47,965 nt of DNA from JBEBGV01 sp040081265 (GTDB taxonomy: Bacteria; Acidobacteriota; Vicinamibacteria; Vicinamibacterales; UBA2999), in contig JBEBGV010000038.1 of assembly GCA_040081265.1 (NCBI GenBank), forward strand, positions 1 to 47,965, given 5' to 3'. Of the stretch, positions 26,715 to 36,101 are shown one piece after another. A model generated the notes under the pieces. That model was not told the origin of the DNA, did no database searches, and saw only the letters and a program-made list of their open reading frames with translations. The first letter of the stretch is position 1. Each line of letters begins with the position of its first letter. The position numbers were made by a program, and so were the translations under genes.

Positions 26715-27508
26715 AGAGCGCACCGCTTTCGCGCCGAGACCGGCTGCGCCACATCCTCGCGGACCTCAAAATGCCAGGGGCCCTCGAAGCGCTCGATACG
26801 ATTCTCCACGGCGTCGATGGCGGGACGCTCACCGCGCCCGAAGCGATCGAGCAGCTGCTGGCCGCGCAGATTCAGCTCCGCAATAACCGACGGCTGCAAG
26901 CAGCGATGCGCTCCAGCCGATTACCGGTCGTCAAGCAGCTCGGCGACTTCGACTTCACGTTCCAGCCGTCGGTGCGTCGCGAGCAGATTGAAAGTCTGCA
27001 CGAGCTCGGCTTCGTCGAGCGTCGGGAGCATGTCATCTTCTTGGGGCCGCCCGGTGTCGGCAAGACGCACTTGGCGATTAGTCTGGCGATCGCGGCGGCG
27101 CAGAGTGGTCGGCGTGTGTATTACGGCACCTTGGCCGACTTGATCACCTCGCTCGAAGAGGCCCAGGCCGCTGGTCGTCTGCAGGCGCGCCTCAAAATCC
27201 TCACGCATCCCGCCGTACTCGTGGTCGACGAGATTGGTTACCTGCAGATCTCGCGCACCGGCGCCATGTTGTTCTTTCAGCTGATGACACGTCGCTACGA
27301 GCACGCGTCCACCGTGCTCACGTCGAACAAAGGCTTCGAAGAATGGGGCGACATCTTCGGTGACGAGGTCATGGCGGCCGCGCTCATCGATCGTCTCGTC
27401 CATCACGGTCATTTGGTGACGATCCGCGGCAATAGCTACCGCATGCGACAGCACACCGAGCTGTGGCAGACGCTCCATGCGCCGCAGGACCCTGAGACCA
27501 TGGCGTAG
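26711..27508 (+). CDS. istB: IS21-family helper ATPase IstB
   Basis: A 265-residue AAA+ ATPase that loads IstA onto target DNA. Walker A is GPPGVGKTH, Walker B is VLVVDEIGYL, and the sensor region VLTSNKGFEEW is present. The ATG overlaps the istA stop as ATGA, the usual istAB coupling. Coding length is normal, but the DNA right after the stop belongs to a chopped M28 peptidase gene, so the right terminal repeat of the element appears to be missing or directly at the junction. Confidence 0.92.
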   Translation: MKSAPLSRRDRLRHILADLKMPGALEALDTILHGVDGGTLTAPEAIEQLLAAQIQLRNNRRLQAAMRSSRLPVVKQLGDFDFTFQPSVRREQIESLHELGFVERREHVIFLGPPGVGKTHLAISLAIAAAQSGRRVYYGTLADLITSLEEAQAAGRLQARLKILTHPAVLVVDEIGYLQISRTGAMLFFQLMTRRYEHASTVLTSNKGFEEWGDIFGDEVMAAALIDRLVHHGHLVTIRGNSYRMRQHTELWQTLHAPQDPETMA

Positions 27509-27861
27509 TAGTCGGACCGCACGAAGATGGCCTGTTCCGGCATCGGATCAGGCGAGAGCCTCACACCCATGGCAGCGCCCGCCTTCTGGAACACACCCTC
27601 CAGATTGGAGTGACCCGCGCCGTACGCGACCGCGTTCGTGAAGTCGTACAGCAGCAAAGGCATGTCGAGATCGATGGCGGCCACGATGCGCTCGAGCGGC
27701 ACAGTGGGATTGTGCGCAAAGTATTCGGTGCCGAACAGGCCCTTTTCTTCGGCTGTACTCGCGATGACGAGAATGGAGCGGCGGGGATTCTCGCTCGCCG
27801 TCGCAAACGCACGAGCCGCCTCGAGCAGGGTGGCGACGCCGGCGCGTTGTTGAGGGGGGTT
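27509..27861 (-). pseudogene. Internal fragment of an M28-family metallopeptidase gene
   Basis: The reverse strand encodes about 120 residues of an M28 zinc peptidase: QQRAGVATLLEAARAFA, the catalytic-region TAEEKGLFGTEYF, LERIVAAIDLDMPLLLYDF and RLSPDPMPEQAIFVRSDYY. Both ends are cut, by the IS21-like element at about 27508 and by the IS256 left end at about 27858. It is the only piece of chromosomal host gene left inside the IS pile. Confidence 0.8.
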
Positions 27862-27900
27862 CAGAAATTCTGTGTGTAGGGCATAGGATGAGGAATCTGT

Positions 27901-29045
27901 ATGCCCCGACGACGCAAGAGTACGACCTCGGAGACGCCGCTGGCGCCAGTCCCGGCTGACGTGCTGGATCAATTTGCGGGGCAGGGCCCCGTGTCGGCGG
28001 CGGAGTTGGAGGCGGCGGTCCGACGCTTCAAGAAGGCGATCATTGAGCGGGCCTTGGGCGCGGAGTTAACCCACCATCTCGGCTATCCCGCAGGGGCGCC
28101 GAAACCGGACGCCGTGACCAATCATCGCAACGGGACCAGTGGGAAGACAGTGCTCACCGACGAAGGTCCCCTGCCCATCGAGGTCCCGCGCGATCGGGAC
28201 GGGACGTTTGAGCCGCAGCTGATTCCCAAACACGCCCGGCGGTTCACGGGCTTCGACGACAAGATTCTGTAGCTCTATGCCCGCGGCCTCACAGTGCGCG
28301 AAATCCAAGCGTTTCTCCACGACATCTACGCCGTCGAGGTGTCGACCGATCTCATCAGCACGGTCACCGATGCGGTGGCCGCCGAAATCACCGCGTGGCA
28401 GACGCGCCCGTTAGAGCCGATGTATCCGGTGGTGTTCTTTGACGCGTTGCGCGTGAAGATCCGCGACGAGGGCCTGGTCCGCACCAAAGCGATCTACCTC
28501 GCCTTGGCGGTGTTACCGGACGGTACGCGCGACATCATCGGGATCTGGATTGCGCAGACCGAGGGCGCGAAGTTTTTGGATGAAAGTCTTTGCGGAGCTG
28601 CAGTCCCGCGGGTGCCAGGACATCTTGATCGCCGTGACCGACGGGCTGACCGGCATGCCGGACGCGTTGGCGGCGGTCTATCCGATGACGACGCTGCAGA
28701 CCTGCATCGTGCATCTGATCCGTCACAGTCTCGAGTCTGCCAGCTGGCGCGACCGCCGCGTCCTCGTGGCGCTCAAGACGGTCTACACCGCGCCGACCGA
28801 GGACGCGGCGCGCACCGCCCTCGAGGCCTTTGCGGCGAGCCCGCTCGGGCAGCAATTCCCCACCGTCGTCGCGGCGTGGCGGCGCGCGTGGATCCAGGTG
28901 ATCCCGTTCTTCGCGTTTCCCCCCCGCGGTGCGTCGAGTGCTCTACACCACCACCGCCCTCGAAAATGTGCATCGGCAGCTGCGCAAGATCATCAAGACG
29001 CGGGGCCTGTTCCAAACGGACGAGGCGGCCACTCAATTGATCTGG
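27901..29045 (+). pseudogene. IS256-family (mutator) transposase, broken
   Basis: Begins MPRRRKSTT and shows the family pattern: ALGAELTHHLGYPAG, NHRNGTSGKTVLTDEG, then TAG at 28270-28272 where KIL-x-LYARGL should read through. It continues as PVVFFDALRVKIRDEG (first Asp), shifts at a run of five T (28573-28577) to WMKVFAELQSRGCQDILIAVTDG, and shifts again at seven C (28919-28925) to VRRVLYTTTALENVHRQLRK. After LIW the family C-terminus is lost. The left end GTTCAGAAATTCTGTGT (about 27859-27875) is IS256-like. One nonsense and two homopolymer +1 shifts mean it is dead unless the shifts are sequencing errors. Confidence 0.85.
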
Positions 29046-29497
29046 CGGGCTCCGCTCGACAACGCTCTGGAATTCACCGTGCGCGCCATTCCCGGTACGC
29101 TTCATGCGCCATTGGTGCACCTGCTGAAAAAAAGCGACAGGGAGCGCAGGTTGTACCTTAACGAAGAGTCGGAATCAACGGACACGGACGTCAAAAGACG
29201 CGAATAGCGTTCCTCGATACACTTCAGGCGTCGTTGGGAGAGGAAGTCAGCCGAATGAAGAACTAGCTGGGTCACGAGGCGCAACTCTTGCGCGCTGGAA
29301 CGAGGCTGAAATGACTGTTCTGCCGCGGATACAGGGGCTACATCGATCGGTTCTACAATCGACCGGCCGTCACAGTCACCCGCTGTCAGCCGTGAGGAAT
29401 TCAAAGAAGCTCACAAGTCGCGCGGGCTGGGTTTTCCGGTGAATCCCGGGGACTCAGTTACGGCTGCGGCACGAGGCTCGGGGTTGGAGGCGTCGCA
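29046..29497 (+). other. IS debris, with a possible IS3-family OrfB 3' fragment
   Basis: No intact gene. Around 29336-29455 the sequence reads GYIDRFYNRP and, one frame over, SPAVSREEFKEAHKS, which resembles the C-terminal end of IS3-type OrfB transposases with a frameshift. The rest (29046-29335) could not be assigned. Confidence 0.35.
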
Positions 29498-31465
29498 ATG
29501 TTTATGTTGAGACCGACTACGAGAGTCGGACTCGCCGTGTCGTTCGGAGTTGTCGCCATCGGTTGTTTGGCCCTGCAGGCTTGGTACTGGCCACAGCGGC
29601 TTGAAGTGTCCGTCGTATGGGCCGATGGCATTACCCAAGCGAATCGGCAGGCCGCTGAAGTTGAGCTCGGACTCATTGCTGCACGCTCAAGGGATGCCGA
29701 ATGGACCTACCGTTTGAACGATTACTCCCCCGTCACAGTTGCTGCAATTGTCTCGCATCCGGCGGTCCGCCTGACCGGACAGATCGACCGGGATGAGGCG
29801 CGTGTCATCCTAAATGCTCCGGCTCTCCCGGCGTTCGTAAAGTGGATTCTCGGGCGGAAGCTTGGCTTGTGGTTGGGCCTTGCCGGCCTGATCGTATGTG
29901 TGGCGACATCGAGTGTTTCGCTGACCCACTTGACGGTGGCCCTTCAGCGCGCCAAATCCGCCGGGCCTGCTCCTTGGGTCATCGGCCTGCTGATCCTGAT
30001 TTATGCGTGGGAGCTGGCCCGAACCGCATGGATCGCTGACGATGCCGCCATTACCTTGCGAACGGTCCTGAACTTCATTCATGGCCATGGTGCGCGATTC
30101 AACCTTGACGAGCGTGTTCAGGCATACACACATCCATTGTGGTTCATCCTGCTTTCTGCTTTTTCACTGATTGATGGCAATGTGTTTGCCGCCGCGCTGT
30201 GGCTATCTGTCCTTTGCTCGCTGGCAACGTTATTCATTCTGCTCCGCTGTCGCCATTCCCTTCCAGGTGCGATCATCGTAGTCTTCGGCCTGCTGTTATC
30301 GAGGGCATATGTCGATTTTTCGGCATCGGGACTTGAAAACCCGCTTGCCCACTTGATCGTGCTGTCGACGGCGATCCTCGGACTCGGTGTCAGCCACCAG
30401 GCGAGTGAACGAGACCTTCGATGGCTGTGTCTGGGAGTCGGCGCCGCATTCCTGACTCGCCCCGACCTCGGTTTGCTGATTGTCCCACTGGTTACCCTGG
30501 TGCTGCTCAGGCAGCGCGCGTCGTGGACAGACCTCGCTTGGCGCATCTCGTATGGCGTTGCACCGATCCTGGTGTGGGCAACCTTCGCAACTTATTACTA
30601 TGGCTCGCCGTTTCCGAACCCCGCCTACGCGAAGCTCGGCGCTGGAGTACCCCTGATTGAGCGCATCTTCCAAGGAGGGCGTTACTTCCTGCACTCCTGG
30701 GACCGCGATCCACTCACTTTGTTGATAATCGGGCTAGGAACAGCGTTTGGAGTAGGCGCGGGGGGCGCGTCGGCGGCCGTCGCCGGCGGTAACGTCCTCT
30801 ATCTAGCCTACGTGGCTTCGATTGGCGGCGACTTCATGGAGGGCCGGTTTTTCACCTGCGCGACACTACTGTCGGCGCTACTCATCATTCGAGCCAATCT
30901 TCGTCCATGGAAGTTGGTCATGGTGTCGGCTTGTATCGTAGGCCTCGGCGCCATCAATCTCTCGAGCACGCTCTTGAGTCCGGTCACCTATGCGGACGAG
31001 GTTATTGCGCCCGATGGGATCGCTGATGAGCGAGGCTACTACTTTCAGCAGTATGGCTGGCTGAATGCTGGCGAAGAGGTATTCGGCGTGCCTGACTGGA
31101 GAGTCATTCCAGAGAACCTGAACGCCGTGCTGATTGTGTGCGGCGGACTCGGGTTCCAGGGCATCTCGGAAGGGCCGGCAGTCCATCTAATCGACGTGTG
31201 CGGCCTGGCCGATCCGTTACTCGCTCGCTTGCCTGCGATGCCCAATCCACAGTGGCGAATTGGCCACTTCGAGCGCGCCGTTCCGGTCGGATACGAAGAA
31301 AGCATCATAACGAGGGACAACCGTCTCGCTGACGCGCAGATGCGCACGTATTACGATTCGATACGGCTGGTGACGCGAGGAAACCTCAATGACCCCAAAC
31401 GCCTATGGGAAATCATTCGACTCAACATTGGTTTAGTACGCAGACCTGATATCACCACCCGTTAA
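29498..31465 (+). CDS. AftB-like polytopic membrane glycosyltransferase
   Basis: A 655-residue membrane protein with about ten hydrophobic segments. After a first membrane span and a soluble loop (about 30-110), it carries the family features: acidic DDAAITLRTVLNFIHGHG in the first large loop, FNLDERVQAYTHPLWF, ASGLENPLAHL, LTRPDLGLLIVPL, YYYGSPFPNPAYAK and GGDFMEGRFF. These match the terminal arabinofuranosyltransferase AftB-like/GT-C group, which uses a polyprenyl-phosphate sugar. The soluble C-terminus is about 160 residues. Likely adds sugars to a cell-surface glycan; donor and acceptor are unknown. It lies right after the IS pile and opens the surface-glycan cargo. Confidence 0.8.
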   Translation: MFMLRPTTRVGLAVSFGVVAIGCLALQAWYWPQRLEVSVVWADGITQANRQAAEVELGLIAARSRDAEWTYRLNDYSPVTVAAIVSHPAVRLTGQIDRDEARVILNAPALPAFVKWILGRKLGLWLGLAGLIVCVATSSVSLTHLTVALQRAKSAGPAPWVIGLLILIYAWELARTAWIADDAAITLRTVLNFIHGHGARFNLDERVQAYTHPLWFILLSAFSLIDGNVFAAALWLSVLCSLATLFILLRCRHSLPGAIIVVFGLLLSRAYVDFSASGLENPLAHLIVLSTAILGLGVSHQASERDLRWLCLGVGAAFLTRPDLGLLIVPLVTLVLLRQRASWTDLAWRISYGVAPILVWATFATYYYGSPFPNPAYAKLGAGVPLIERIFQGGRYFLHSWDRDPLTLLIIGLGTAFGVGAGGASAAVAGGNVLYLAYVASIGGDFMEGRFFTCATLLSALLIIRANLRPWKLVMVSACIVGLGAINLSSTLLSPVTYADEVIAPDGIADERGYYFQQYGWLNAGEEVFGVPDWRVIPENLNAVLIVCGGLGFQGISEGPAVHLIDVCGLADPLLARLPAMPNPQWRIGHFERAVPVGYEESIITRDNRLADAQMRTYYDSIRLVTRGNLNDPKRLWEIIRLNIGLVRRPDITTR

Positions 31466-31540
31466 CCTCACCTAATCCCGTGACATAATTTGCGCGAAAT
31501 CGCAACTGACGGCCACTAGCGACCCGCTGACCTAACCTCC

Positions 31541-32575
31541 ATGGCGAATCCCGAGTCTTGGTCTCTGCTGCAGCGCCTCCGCAGCACTTTCTCGCGTCTT
31601 GTCAGCTCGCCCGCGAACCGCCCATTGACGGCGACGCTGGACGAGTTACGAACGCAGGCCGCCAGAGACGCTCGGTGGCGGACGAAGCTGGAGCACAAGA
31701 TCAGCGTACTTGGAGAGCAGCAGAAGACGCTCCTCAGGGAGGCGCGAATGCAGCGACGCGAGGAGGCCCGATGGCGCTGGCGCTTCCGGCAGCAGCTCGA
31801 CGCCCAGATGCGTCAGCACGCCGTGGCCGGCACTGGACTCATCTCGCCGCACTGGCTTGAGGGGCATCGCTTCCGCCTTCGCTCGCAGAACGAGGAGGAC
31901 GGCATCCTGCTGGCGCTGCTGCGCGCGGCTGGCGCGCGGTCACGGACGTTTGTGGAGATCGGCTGCGGTAAGTCGGGCGGCAACTCAGCCATCCTCGCGT
32001 TCGAGTTCGGTTGGTCGGGCCTGATGGTGGACGCGGGTGGTGGCAAAATTGACGTGCTGCGCCGGATGCTGGCGCACAGTCCTGGGGTTGTCGCCGTCAA
32101 ATCGTTCGTGACGCCCGACAACTTCAACTCGCTCCTCACGGAACACGGATTCGTCGGCGACATCGACTTCATGTCGATTGACATTGACTCAGTGGACTAC
32201 TGGCTTCTCGATGTGCTCGAGGTCTGCTCGCCGCGCATCCTGGTAATGGAGTACAACGCCGGCTTCGGTCCCAACCAGTCGGTGACGTTGCCAGCTTCGC
32301 TGGCGGCCGGTCCTCTACCGAGCGGTTATGCGGGCGCGTCGCTAACTGCGCTCGAAAAATGCGCCCAGCGCAAGGGCTTCGGACTGGTACTCTGCGAAAC
32401 CAACGGCATCAACGCCTTCTTCCTCCGCAATGACGTGGCGCCAGAGATTCCCAGACTTACGCCCGTAGAGGCCTTCAGGACACGGATCCGCAAGCTCGAC
32501 GGCGAGCAAGACGCGCCGGACGAAGATCTCATTGCTTCGCTGCGCGCGCGCGGCTTCCCTCTCGTCGAGGTCTGA
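31541..32575 (+). CDS. FkbM-like SAM-dependent methyltransferase with N-terminal coiled coil
   Basis: A 344-residue protein. Residues about 20-95 are charged and helical (KTLLREARMQRREEARWRW), likely a coiled coil. From about 108, LRSQNEEDGILLALLRAAG and FVEIGCGKSGGNSA form the SAM-binding motif I, then LMVDAGGGKIDVL, DIDFMSIDIDSVDYWLLDVL and ILVMEYNAGFGP fit the FkbM-type fold. Related enzymes O-methylate sugars. Neighbouring membrane glycosyltransferase suggests modification of the same surface glycan. Confidence 0.75.
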   Translation: MANPESWSLLQRLRSTFSRLVSSPANRPLTATLDELRTQAARDARWRTKLEHKISVLGEQQKTLLREARMQRREEARWRWRFRQQLDAQMRQHAVAGTGLISPHWLEGHRFRLRSQNEEDGILLALLRAAGARSRTFVEIGCGKSGGNSAILAFEFGWSGLMVDAGGGKIDVLRRMLAHSPGVVAVKSFVTPDNFNSLLTEHGFVGDIDFMSIDIDSVDYWLLDVLEVCSPRILVMEYNAGFGPNQSVTLPASLAAGPLPSGYAGASLTALEKCAQRKGFGLVLCETNGINAFFLRNDVAPEIPRLTPVEAFRTRIRKLDGEQDAPDEDLIASLRARGFPLVEV

Positions 32576-32646
32576 ACCTGTTCGTCCCGACCGCGGAGGT
32601 TTCCCGACCCAAGCCGCGCCTTCGTTCTTGAAGCCAGAGGTGTGTG

Positions 32647-34608
32647 CTATGGGCTTGGTGAGGTTCGCAGCCGATCCTTCCCGTACACATAGACAGACTG
32701 ACTACCGCACGGAACGACCTTCGTCGGTGCGCCGTTAAGGCGAAACAACGCGTCGGCTGAAATCTTATACGTCGGTTCGGCATCCTCCGACACGATAGCG
32801 AAGTCATAGGTCGCTCTGAAGTACTTGCCGGAAGTGATCCATCGCATTTCTTCTAGATCCTCCAGATATTGGGCCACGTTCAAATCGAGTCGGCTGAACA
32901 TTTGGAGGTGTTTCGCTTCCCAATATTGAGCGATTCCGCTGGTGAGGTTTTCCTGGTCCAAGGCACTGTCAATGCAGCTGATTTCACTCGGGTATAGTCG
33001 AGTGGATAGCCCATTTTCCTTGGCAAGGTTGAGGGCGGAACCGCCCAAGGCCAGGACGGAGAGAATCGAAAACGCACTGGCGGCAAGGAACGCCCGTCGT
33101 CCGAGGAAATGGCCGAGGGTCAGTCCGAGAACGGTAACAGGCCAGGCATACGCTGCAGTCAAATAACGGGGCATCACAGGGAAGTCCCGAAGCAGGCTGG
33201 CAGCCAGGAAACTTGCGCAGATGGAGAAGCCCGAAAACACCGTCAGCCAAACGAGTGGTCGTGGGAGGGAGAGTTTGAATGGATTCAACAGAGCCCAGAG
33301 CGTGACGATCAGGAGCCCCAGGTAAGCGACGATCACGACTTCGTAGATGGGAGTGGCCGTGGTGATGCGCTGTATCAGCGTCTGCAGGTCAGTTACGTTG
33401 CCGTAGGTTTTGGTTATCCCAACCGACATGGCGTAGCGCGTCGGATTGCTGACTACGTAGTTGTACGTCAGAGATCCGAGTAACCCGCACAGAACGGGCA
33501 GTGCGACGGCAGCCACTCTCCATCGAAATGGGCGTTGACGAAGATTTCGCCATGCCCCCCGCGCGAATATCACCCCTACGACAATGAATGTCGAGAAGGC
33601 GAGTCCCGCAGGAAGGGTTGACACCGCTCGCTCAAAGCGGCCCGTCGCGCCATCTACGGCGAAGGACCGCCGGTTAATGTGGTGGGTGTCAGAAACGCTC
33701 GGATGCTGAACGAGGGCGCTGACGTTATCGCTGCTGACATCGGCGAGGTTGTAGGACCACAATTGCCCACCCTTAAAGTCGCCTTCGAAGAGTTGAAACC
33801 GGGTTTCGAGGGCGGTTCTTTCTTCGTCATTGACTGACGGCGACCACGCCACATTAATCACTGGCGGCGAAATGGGTAGGCGGTATACCAGTGCCGGTAT
33901 CGCAAGGGCAACACCCAGCCACAGAACTACGTGCAGAAGGAAGAACACCGGGCTGGTCTTTGCTTCGGGACTGCGCAAATCCAAGAGAATGGCGGTGGCA
34001 CTGAACGGTATGAGTCCCTGGACAATGAAAAAATTGTCCGAGAGCGTCGACACAAGGGTCAGCGCGCACAGGATCACCATGATTACCTTTTGCATCGGTC
34101 TTTCAGAGGTGCGCTTGTAGAGAATCCACAGCGCCGACAGCAGAAGAGCCGAGATAGAACTGCCATAGTGTGAGGCGCTGGCGAAAAGGATGACGAAGGG
34201 TTCTCCGGCGGACAGACCCAGCCAGACCATGGCCAGCGTGATGCTGACGGCTTTCGCAAGCGCGTCCGAACTCACGGCTTCCCTCGCAAGGAACCAAAGC
34301 GCACCGAACGTAACAACCGTCTGGCCGACCGCGAACCAGGCGATTCTCACGTAGGCGCTCTGTCCCAACAGGTGAGCGACGAGGTAGAGCGGAAAGTCGG
34401 GAAAGAAGTAGGGCGCGGGGGTCAAATACCAGTCGGATAGCCGCCCGTGTTTCTCGATTACGTCAGAGAAGAGCGCTGGCAGATATAGGAGGTCGGAGTT
34501 CTCGGTGAGGTAGGCCCTCAACGGATGTCCAGCGAAATAGCAGACAGCAATCGTCGTCAAACATGCCAGCAACAACGAAATACTCGTGATTGCGCGAAGG
34601 TACTTCAT
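32647..34608 (-). CDS. Polytopic membrane protein of unknown function, GT-C-like layout
   Basis: A 653-residue protein starting MKYLRAITSISLLLACL, with about ten to twelve membrane segments. An early periplasmic loop contains ENSDLLYLPALFSDVIEKHG and PDFPLYLVAHLLGQ; a hydrophilic loop lies at about 260-330; the last 120 residues are soluble and end in VVPCGSQSVYVYGKD. This resembles glycosyltransferase-C or related surface-sugar proteins, but no firm family motif was found. Codons are richer in A and T than in flanking core genes, consistent with acquisition. It is convergent with the FkbM-like gene. Confidence 0.65.
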   Translation of the reverse strand: MKYLRAITSISLLLACLTTIAVCYFAGHPLRAYLTENSDLLYLPALFSDVIEKHGRLSDWYLTPAPYFFPDFPLYLVAHLLGQSAYVRIAWFAVGQTVVTFGALWFLAREAVSSDALAKAVSITLAMVWLGLSAGEPFVILFASASHYGSSISALLLSALWILYKRTSERPMQKVIMVILCALTLVSTLSDNFFIVQGLIPFSATAILLDLRSPEAKTSPVFFLLHVVLWLGVALAIPALVYRLPISPPVINVAWSPSVNDEERTALETRFQLFEGDFKGGQLWSYNLADVSSDNVSALVQHPSVSDTHHINRRSFAVDGATGRFERAVSTLPAGLAFSTFIVVGVIFARGAWRNLRQRPFRWRVAAVALPVLCGLLGSLTYNYVVSNPTRYAMSVGITKTYGNVTDLQTLIQRITTATPIYEVVIVAYLGLLIVTLWALLNPFKLSLPRPLVWLTVFSGFSICASFLAASLLRDFPVMPRYLTAAYAWPVTVLGLTLGHFLGRRAFLAASAFSILSVLALGGSALNLAKENGLSTRLYPSEISCIDSALDQENLTSGIAQYWEAKHLQMFSRLDLNVAQYLEDLEEMRWITSGKYFRATYDFAIVSEDAEPTYKISADALFRLNGAPTKVVPCGSQSVYVYGKDRLRTSPSP

Positions 34609-34849
34609 GAACGGCGCGAATTATCTCACATGAATACTAAGGGAGTCGCTAGCCTGAGAGCCGGTCCGAAGTGGCTGCCTCCGTATCGCTGGCGGCCGCC
34701 CGCTCTTTTCTGAAGCCCGCATCGGTTGACGTAGTCTCGACCTTTAACGCGCCGTTTGAGGATCACGCGAACCGTGCCTTGAGTCAGGACTCGATGTCGA
34801 TACCTCTCTGCAGGGCTGTGGCAAACTTACGGGGTATCATTCCACTCGG

Positions 34850-35728
34850 ATGCACTGCTTCTCGCTACTCCCCATATCCGTCATCGTTGGCCTCCTCGCG
34901 TCCGGTTGCGGCCGCCCAGCCGACACCGATCCCGCGCTCCTTGCTACGCCTGAGGTCACGCTTGATCGCGCCGAGGCATCGGTGGGGGGGGCCATCGAGA
35001 TGAACTACAGGTTCTTCGTACGCCCCGGTGTATCGCTCCCTAAGGACTACACGGTGTTTGTTCACTTGATCGATGCCGATGGCCAGCTCATGTGGACCGA
35101 CGATCACCAGCCGGATGTGCCGACATCCCGTTGGAAGGCAGGCGAGACGGTGGGGTACTCGCGCACGATGTTCATTCCAAAGTTCCCATACGAGGGCGCC
35201 ACCGACGTGCACGTAGGGCTGTACTCGCCCGCTACTGGTGAGCGCGTCAAGATGGACGCGGAACCGATTGGGCAGCGCAAATACCGCGTGGCGAGCTTTG
35301 ACCTTCAGCTTCAATCGGATGACCCTCTTGTGGTGTTCACCGAGGGATGGCACGACGCGGAGGCGTCGGGCGAGGATAGCAACATCGAGTGGCGGTGGAC
35401 ACGGAAAGTGGGCACGCTGACATTCAAGAACCCGATGCGCGACGCCACCCTGTTCCTGCAGCTGGATCAGCCGTTGGCCGACCAGGGCGCCCAGCACGTG
35501 GATGTCCGGTTGGGCGAGTCGGTCATCGATGCCTTCGAGCTGCGGGGTGGCAAACGGGAGGTGCGCACACTTGCCCTCACCAAGGACCAGTTCGGCTCTG
35601 AGGACACTGTGACCCTGACCCTCATCCCCGACAAGACCTTTGTACCCGCAGCCATCCCTTCGCTGCAGAGTAGTGATTTCCGGGAACTCGGCGTCCGGGT
35701 GTTCCGCGTCCACGTCCAATCAAATTAG
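34850..35728 (+). CDS. Lipoprotein, unknown function
   Basis: A 292-residue protein with a lipoprotein signal (LLASGC, Cys about residue 20). The mature part has two beta-rich halves. The first contains DYTVFVHLIDADGQLMWTDD and YEGATDVHVGLYSPATGERV, a pattern I have seen near glycosyltransferases in surface-glycan clusters but cannot name. The second half begins near DDPLVVFTEGWHDAE and ends with SDFRELGVRVFRVHVQ, resembling a carbohydrate-binding-type sandwich; this is inference. The protein is probably membrane-anchored in the periplasm or outer membrane. Confidence 0.7.
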   Translation: MHCFSLLPISVIVGLLASGCGRPADTDPALLATPEVTLDRAEASVGGAIEMNYRFFVRPGVSLPKDYTVFVHLIDADGQLMWTDDHQPDVPTSRWKAGETVGYSRTMFIPKFPYEGATDVHVGLYSPATGERVKMDAEPIGQRKYRVASFDLQLQSDDPLVVFTEGWHDAEASGEDSNIEWRWTRKVGTLTFKNPMRDATLFLQLDQPLADQGAQHVDVRLGESVIDAFELRGGKREVRTLALTKDQFGSEDTVTLTLIPDKTFVPAAIPSLQSSDFRELGVRVFRVHVQSN

Positions 35729-36101
35729 CCGGGAAGGTACGGCAAAATGGCCCCTTGCGCCCGAAAAGAGGGACCGTGTGTGACCTCCCACCGGCTCTGA
35801 GTCCTGGGTCTAAGGCCGGACAACGTGGATCGGTGCGCAGCCGTACGGATCTGAAACAGCCTTTCGTTCCGTTTCTACGCGGAGCGTGAACGGTTCGATG
35901 CCGCGACTGAGGGGCCATGCATCGGCCGTCTGTGCACGCTCAATGCGCTGCACGACAAACGACGCGTAGCAATTCAGTGCGACCGCACGATGTCGATAGA
36001 TGAGGACGGGAGGAATCAGCGCCTGAACAAGACACGCGGCCAGTAAAGATGCGGACGTGATACGGGTTCTCTCGTAGAGGGTGGGAAGGTTCAACTCCAG
36101 A
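35729..36101. other. Gene-poor stretch
   Basis: No convincing gene on either strand. A reverse-strand open frame ending at 35810 (tail TADAWPLSRGIEPFTLRVET) has a protein-like feel but would have to run through the start of the lipoprotein gene on the other strand and lacks a recognisable start. A possible ribosome site GGAAGG at 36084-36089 belongs to the next gene. Confidence 0.4.

Noticed and set aside
25107..26723. 538-codon reverse open frame across istA
   Set aside because: Antisense shadow of the transposase in GC-rich DNA; no recognisable domain, and it also spans IS481 debris and the junction.
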